Positions 60,092 to 64,000 of a stretch of 64,000 nucleotides of DNA are shown here, piece by piece. Source of the DNA: Cornus controversa (taxonomy: Eukaryota > Streptophyta > Magnoliopsida > Cornales > Cornaceae). Numbering within the stretch: position 1 is the stretch's first letter; each line of letters begins with the position of its first letter. The notes under the pieces are model-generated. The model saw only the letters and a program-made list of their open reading frames with translations, searched no databases and was not told where the DNA came from. Location: the NCBI GenBank assembly GCA_026545225.1, contig CM048849.1, positions 12,221,541 through 12,285,540 of the forward strand. Reading direction: 5' to 3'. Position numbers and translations under genes: made by a program.

Positions 60092-62646
60092 GAAATACCC
60101 CCTACAAAATTTCACGCATGAGGTGGCCAGTCTCATACATAAACATAAGGGATACCTACAACTGATATCAAATAAGCATATAATACAATGACAAAGATAG
60201 ACACTGGGCTCAGCTACCACACTGATAGGGTACAAGGTGTTCAATCCCACATCGCTTCGGTATGGAAAAGGGGATGTGCTTACATGTAGTATGTTCTCTT
60301 CAAATGGTATGAGGCCTTTTGGGGTAAAACCCAAGAGCAAAACTGTGCGGGCTCTGGCCCAAAGCGGATAATATAATACCATGTGTTGGAGCAGGTATTA
60401 CAGTTGGTATCAGAGCCTGAATTTAGCCGAACGTGTGTCAACGAGGACGTCGGGCCTTGTAGGGGGTGGATTGTAGTAACCCTTATAGACGGGTGTGAGT
60501 GGGCAGGTGCAAAGATAGACACTGGGCTGAGCTACCACACTGACAGGGTATAAGGTGCTCAATCCCACATCGCCTGGGTGTGGAAAAGGGGATGTGCTTA
60601 TATGTAGTATGTTTTCTTCAAATGGTATAAGGCCTTTTGGGGTAAAGCGCAAGAGCAAAACCGTGCGGGCTATGGCCCAAAGCGGAAAATATCATACCAT
60701 GTGTTAGAGCAAGGTATTACAGTTGGTATCAGAGTCTGAACCCTACAGGAAGTGTGCCGACGAGGACGTCGGGCCTCGTAGGGGGGTGGATTGTACTAAC
60801 CCTTGTAGATGGGTGTGAGTGGGCGGGTGCGAAGACAGACACTGGGCTGAGCTACCACACTGACAAGGTATAAGGTGTTCAATCCCACATCGTCTGGGTG
60901 TGGAAAAGGGGATATGCTTATATGTAGTATGTTTTCTTCAAATGGTATAAGGCCTTTTGGGGTAAAGCGCAAGAGCAAAACCGTGCGGGCTATGGCCCAA
61001 AGCGGAAAATATCATACCATGTGTTGGAGCAAGGTATTACAGTTGGTATCAGAGTCTAAACCCTACAGGAAGTGTGCCGACGAGGACGTCGGGCCTCGTA
61101 GGGGGGTGGATTGTACTAACCCTTGTAGATGGGTGTGAGTGGGAGGGTGCGAAGATAGACACTGGGCTGAGCTACCACACTGACAGGGTATAAGGTGTTC
61201 AATCCCACATTGCCTGGATATGGAAAAGAGAATGTGCTTATATGGAGTATTTTCTCTTCAAATGGTATGAGGCCTTTTGGGGTAAAACCCAAGAGCAAAA
61301 CCGTACGGGCTCAGGCCCAAAGCGGACAATATCATACCATGTGTTGGAGCCGGGTATTACATAAAGGAAATTAAATAATTAATTAAAAGAAAGCCCCACC
61401 AACACCTCAATTTAAACATCAAGTATCTAAACCTGGCTCTAATCCTAGGTTTCCAGGCCTATTCTATTCATAAAAACCCTATTTAATTATTTTAGAATTT
61501 TTTGAACTTTTTAAAAATATTTCCAAAATAAAAGAAAATAAAAATCTAGTTTTGAGGCACATTTTTCATGCTAGTTTAACAACAAGGGAACTTCATTTTG
61601 ACTTCAAATTTAAAACCCAAGAGTATTTTGTCCCTAAAAGATTACATAAATTTTTTGGAATTTTTTTGGAATTTAAAAGTAATTTAAAAAATTGTTTTTC
61701 CTATTTTTTCCAATTAAAAATGAATTTGAAAAACAATTAAAAAAATTAAAAAATTCGGGATTGGACCCAAAGTGGGCTCGGCGAGTTAGACCCAACTGAT
61801 CCTTCTTGGTCACCAGTTGGTGGTGCACGTGCCCCACACACCGGCGGGGCGTGTGGCCCCCTTTTTTTCTTTTCTTTTTTCTTTTTTTTTTCCTACAACT
61901 CTTTCCAGCAACGTGACTTTAAATGGCAGCCATTTTCCCGACCATTTTTGGGCTACTTCAGGGCACCGAATCACGCATATGAGTGTATACCATTGAACTC
62001 GTCTCGATCTAAGCTATGCATTGGTACCAAAATCACCCCCTCTCGCGCCTAAATCAAAAAAAGGCCCAACAACTCTACAGATTCAAAGGGGACGAGAAGA
62101 GTTCGAAATTGCCTTTTTGACGAACACAAACTCGTCCTAATGAATCGCTCATTCTCTCACTTTTCTCTTGCATCTATGCTCCTTCGATCTTTGTATGGGT
62201 AAATGTCAGAAGCCCTAACCCCTTTTCTTTCTCTTTTATTTTAATTTTCTTTCTAGAAAACTAAAATAAAAATTTCTAAATAATTATATTAATAAATATA
62301 AAATTCTTAGCCCACCTATAAATAAAATATATATAGCCCAACCCAACAATATAGCCCAACCTAAAAATTAAAAATTAAAGAACATGCAGCCCAAAAATTC
62401 CTATATTTTATTTAAAAGAAAGAAAAAAATCTATATTTAAAACAAATATTTCACACACAATTAAACTCATTCAACACTTAGCAATAATTCAAACCTCCAC
62501 ATTAAACACATAAAAACAGGCATTGACAAAATTAATTATAACATTTAAATAATGTAAAGCCCAACTAAATAGTAATAAATAAATAAAAACTCTATTAAAT
62601 AATTAGAACCCAATTTAAATATCCTCAAAATTTACGGGGTATTACA
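60092..62646 (-). mobile_element. Family X LTR, reversed, shortened and holding a TRIM array
   Basis: It begins TGAAATACCCCC (60092) and ends GGGGTATTACA (62646). The TRIM array fills 60190-61361. On either side of the array the X sequence is not contiguous with the full-length copy, so the LTR is incomplete. The right flank is not a purine tract, so its relation to the internal sequence at 62647 is uncertain. Confidence 0.7.
60190..61361 (+). mobile_element. Tandem TRIM array: four LTRs, three internal domains
   Basis: LTRs are at about 60190-60402 (start missing), 60472-60721, 60792-61041 and 61112-61361. They are separated by internal domains of about 70 bp, each with a (T)TGGTATCAGAG priming site and a GGGGGTGGAT purine tract. 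Two neighbouring 320-bp units (60472-60791 and 60792-61111) share private variants, so one arose by tandem duplication. This is the same TRIM family as in PR-10 copy A. Confidence 0.92.
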
Positions 62647-63540
62647 GTAAGTGAAGAACTACATGACTGAGTAAGTATACCCAATATCTTAACAAATGAC
62701 TGAGACACAAAAGAGTGAGATGCCCCAGTATTAAATAAGAACACGATCAAAGTTACCCTTTATCGGAACCCTACCCTCGATCGCCTGAGGAGTTTGCTTA
62801 TCATATGGCATGATGTTGTAGACCCTCCCATAGTTCATCTATTAAATAGATTGCCCTGCTATTTCTATTTTTTTTCCAATAACTATCTAGCGGAGTATCT
62901 ATCATTTTCTTTCTCCCCTATCCTTTCCTATAATCCCTCCTTATTTGACAGTGTTACAATGCAACATCAACCACCTGAGTGTCAGTGGAATAAGCTAGAT
63001 TACCCACAATGACCTACCGAGTAGTCTAAATCAATCCCTTCACAAAATAACTCACCTTTTTCTCTTTAGTGTTCACCACCTTAGGTGTAATAAAGATAAA
63101 TTACTGAACCCCTGCTCCAACCCTGCGATTGTCCCGTCCTTCTTCTATAACTCCAGGTATTCCCTCATGTGAAAGAGTTTTGAATCCTTCCCAACTGTTA
63201 GGTTGTTCCACTGGTAATGGAATATGTGCCATTTGCAGTGGCTGCTGATTCTAAAGAGCAGTCGCCACTCTTGTAGCTACAGCCTAAGCAATCATGGCTG
63301 CCAAATCGAGAGGAAGTTCAACATTTCCATCCTGAACATTATTCTGACATTAGTTGTGGTTCGCCTTCCTCCTCCTACGAGATGACATCTACATAAGACC
63401 CCAATAGTAGACTAAGACGTATAGAGTATAATGAATCCTATACTTAGATTCTATTTATCAGAATACGCAACGCGAAAGATATCCTATGACTGACCCTACA
63501 GACCCAAGGATACTTGAACCTGGAATGCTCTGATACCAAA
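62647..63540 (-). pseudogene. Family X internal remnant: gag start, protease piece, priming site
   Basis: The complement of GCTCTGATACCA at 63527-63538 is TGGTATCAGAGC, an initiator-Met tRNA priming site placed two bases from the LTR at 63541. A gag-like start MSSRRRRKAN lies at about 63390, followed by VEQPNSWEGFKTLSHEG-type text. Protease-like text lies near 62680-62760. The order and priming site fit a chromovirus of the Tekay/Del kind. It is broken, with several breaks. Confidence 0.6.
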
Positions 63541-64000
63541 TGAAATACCCCCCGAAAAATTTCGTGCATGAGGTGGCTAGTCTCATACACAAAACCTAGG
63601 GATACATACAATTGGTAGCAACAAGCATAGAATACAAAAGATAGAATAAATAATTTTATAAAAGTAGAAAAGAAAGTTCCTCTGAATTAAAATAACCGCT
63701 AGATAAACAAGTATATGTCCGGTAATACAATTTGGAAGTCCCTTAACCCAAGGACCGCTTATTATCCAGTTTCATGTTTCCAAAACAACAGTCATTATTT
63801 ATAATGTTCCACCCAAATCCTTATTATGCAAAAGTGATCACATTTCTTAAGTTCAACAGAAATAAACATAGCATGAAATAATATCAAGTTTAAGCAATCC
63901 TAACATGCCACCATTTAATCCTTTGATACCTTAATAGGTATAGGTATATACATACTGGTCATTCCCTACCTAGTTCATGTTTTCAGAAAACAAAATCATC
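63541..64000 (-). mobile_element. 5' LTR of a family X element, cut by the window edge
   Basis: It starts TGAAATACCCCCC next to the priming site and continues with GTGCATGAGGTGGCTAGTC and TTTAAGCAATCCTAACATGCC, as in 29560-30260. It shows that the X sequences are LTRs of one retrotransposon family. Confidence 0.85.

Noticed and set aside
58403-61298. Several 60-108 codon frames repeated in the TRIM region
   Set aside because: They are identical translations of TRIM LTRs. TRIMs are non-coding.

Overview
The window is AT-rich plant nuclear DNA, almost certainly from a eudicot, and most of it is nested retrotransposon sequence. The evidence is Ty3/gypsy Athila and Tat lineages, TRIM elements with an initiator-Met tRNA priming site, a plant MYM/hAT-type transposon relic, and a Bet v 1/PR-10 defence gene in two copies. 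The species cannot be named from the sequence. No tRNA, rRNA or CRISPR feature was seen. The only convincing host genes are the two PR-10 copies.

Left part (1-18472). A broken Athila-type element runs in from the left edge and ends with its 3' LTR at 7811. It sits against the distal half of a long (about 3 kb) LTR, here called family X. Family X is recognised by TGTAATACCCC/GGGGTATTTCA termini and a 65-bp minisatellite. A broken Tat-lineage element (8684-17998) is inserted in this X LTR, with 5-bp target duplications (GATAC), two LTRs and an antisense ORF region. That Tat element itself holds a palindrome made of two TRIM LTR ends.

Duplicated host segment. Block A (19303-25490), block B (54473-60091) and block C (33363-36035) are paralogous. 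A and B each carry an intronless PR-10 gene on the minus strand. The B copy is open for 160 codons. The A copy is split after codon 30 by a 572-bp TRIM with GAGGT target duplications, and B shows the matching empty site. B carries its own TRIM (AAAAC duplications) in a hAT relic that all three blocks share. A carries a solo Athila LTR in the same relic.

Middle (25491-39070). A Tat 3' fragment has a five-unit array of about 92 bp, an antisense ORF region and a GC-rich repeat block. It is followed by nested reverse-strand X LTRs, block C, and a low-complexity stretch with degenerate small LTR elements and long (AT)n and (TC)n tracts.

Right part (39071-64000). A forward X LTR is split by a whole-looking, very young Athila element (40249-51445; 1250-bp LTRs, CCTGC duplications, one 1849-codon gag-pol frame). 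A second X fragment contains a 528-bp insertion of much less AT-rich DNA that looks organellar. After block B, a reverse X LTR holds a tandem TRIM array of four LTRs and three internal domains. The window closes with gag/protease remnants, a priming site and the 5' LTR of a family X element, which suggests X is a chromovirus (Tekay/Del-like).
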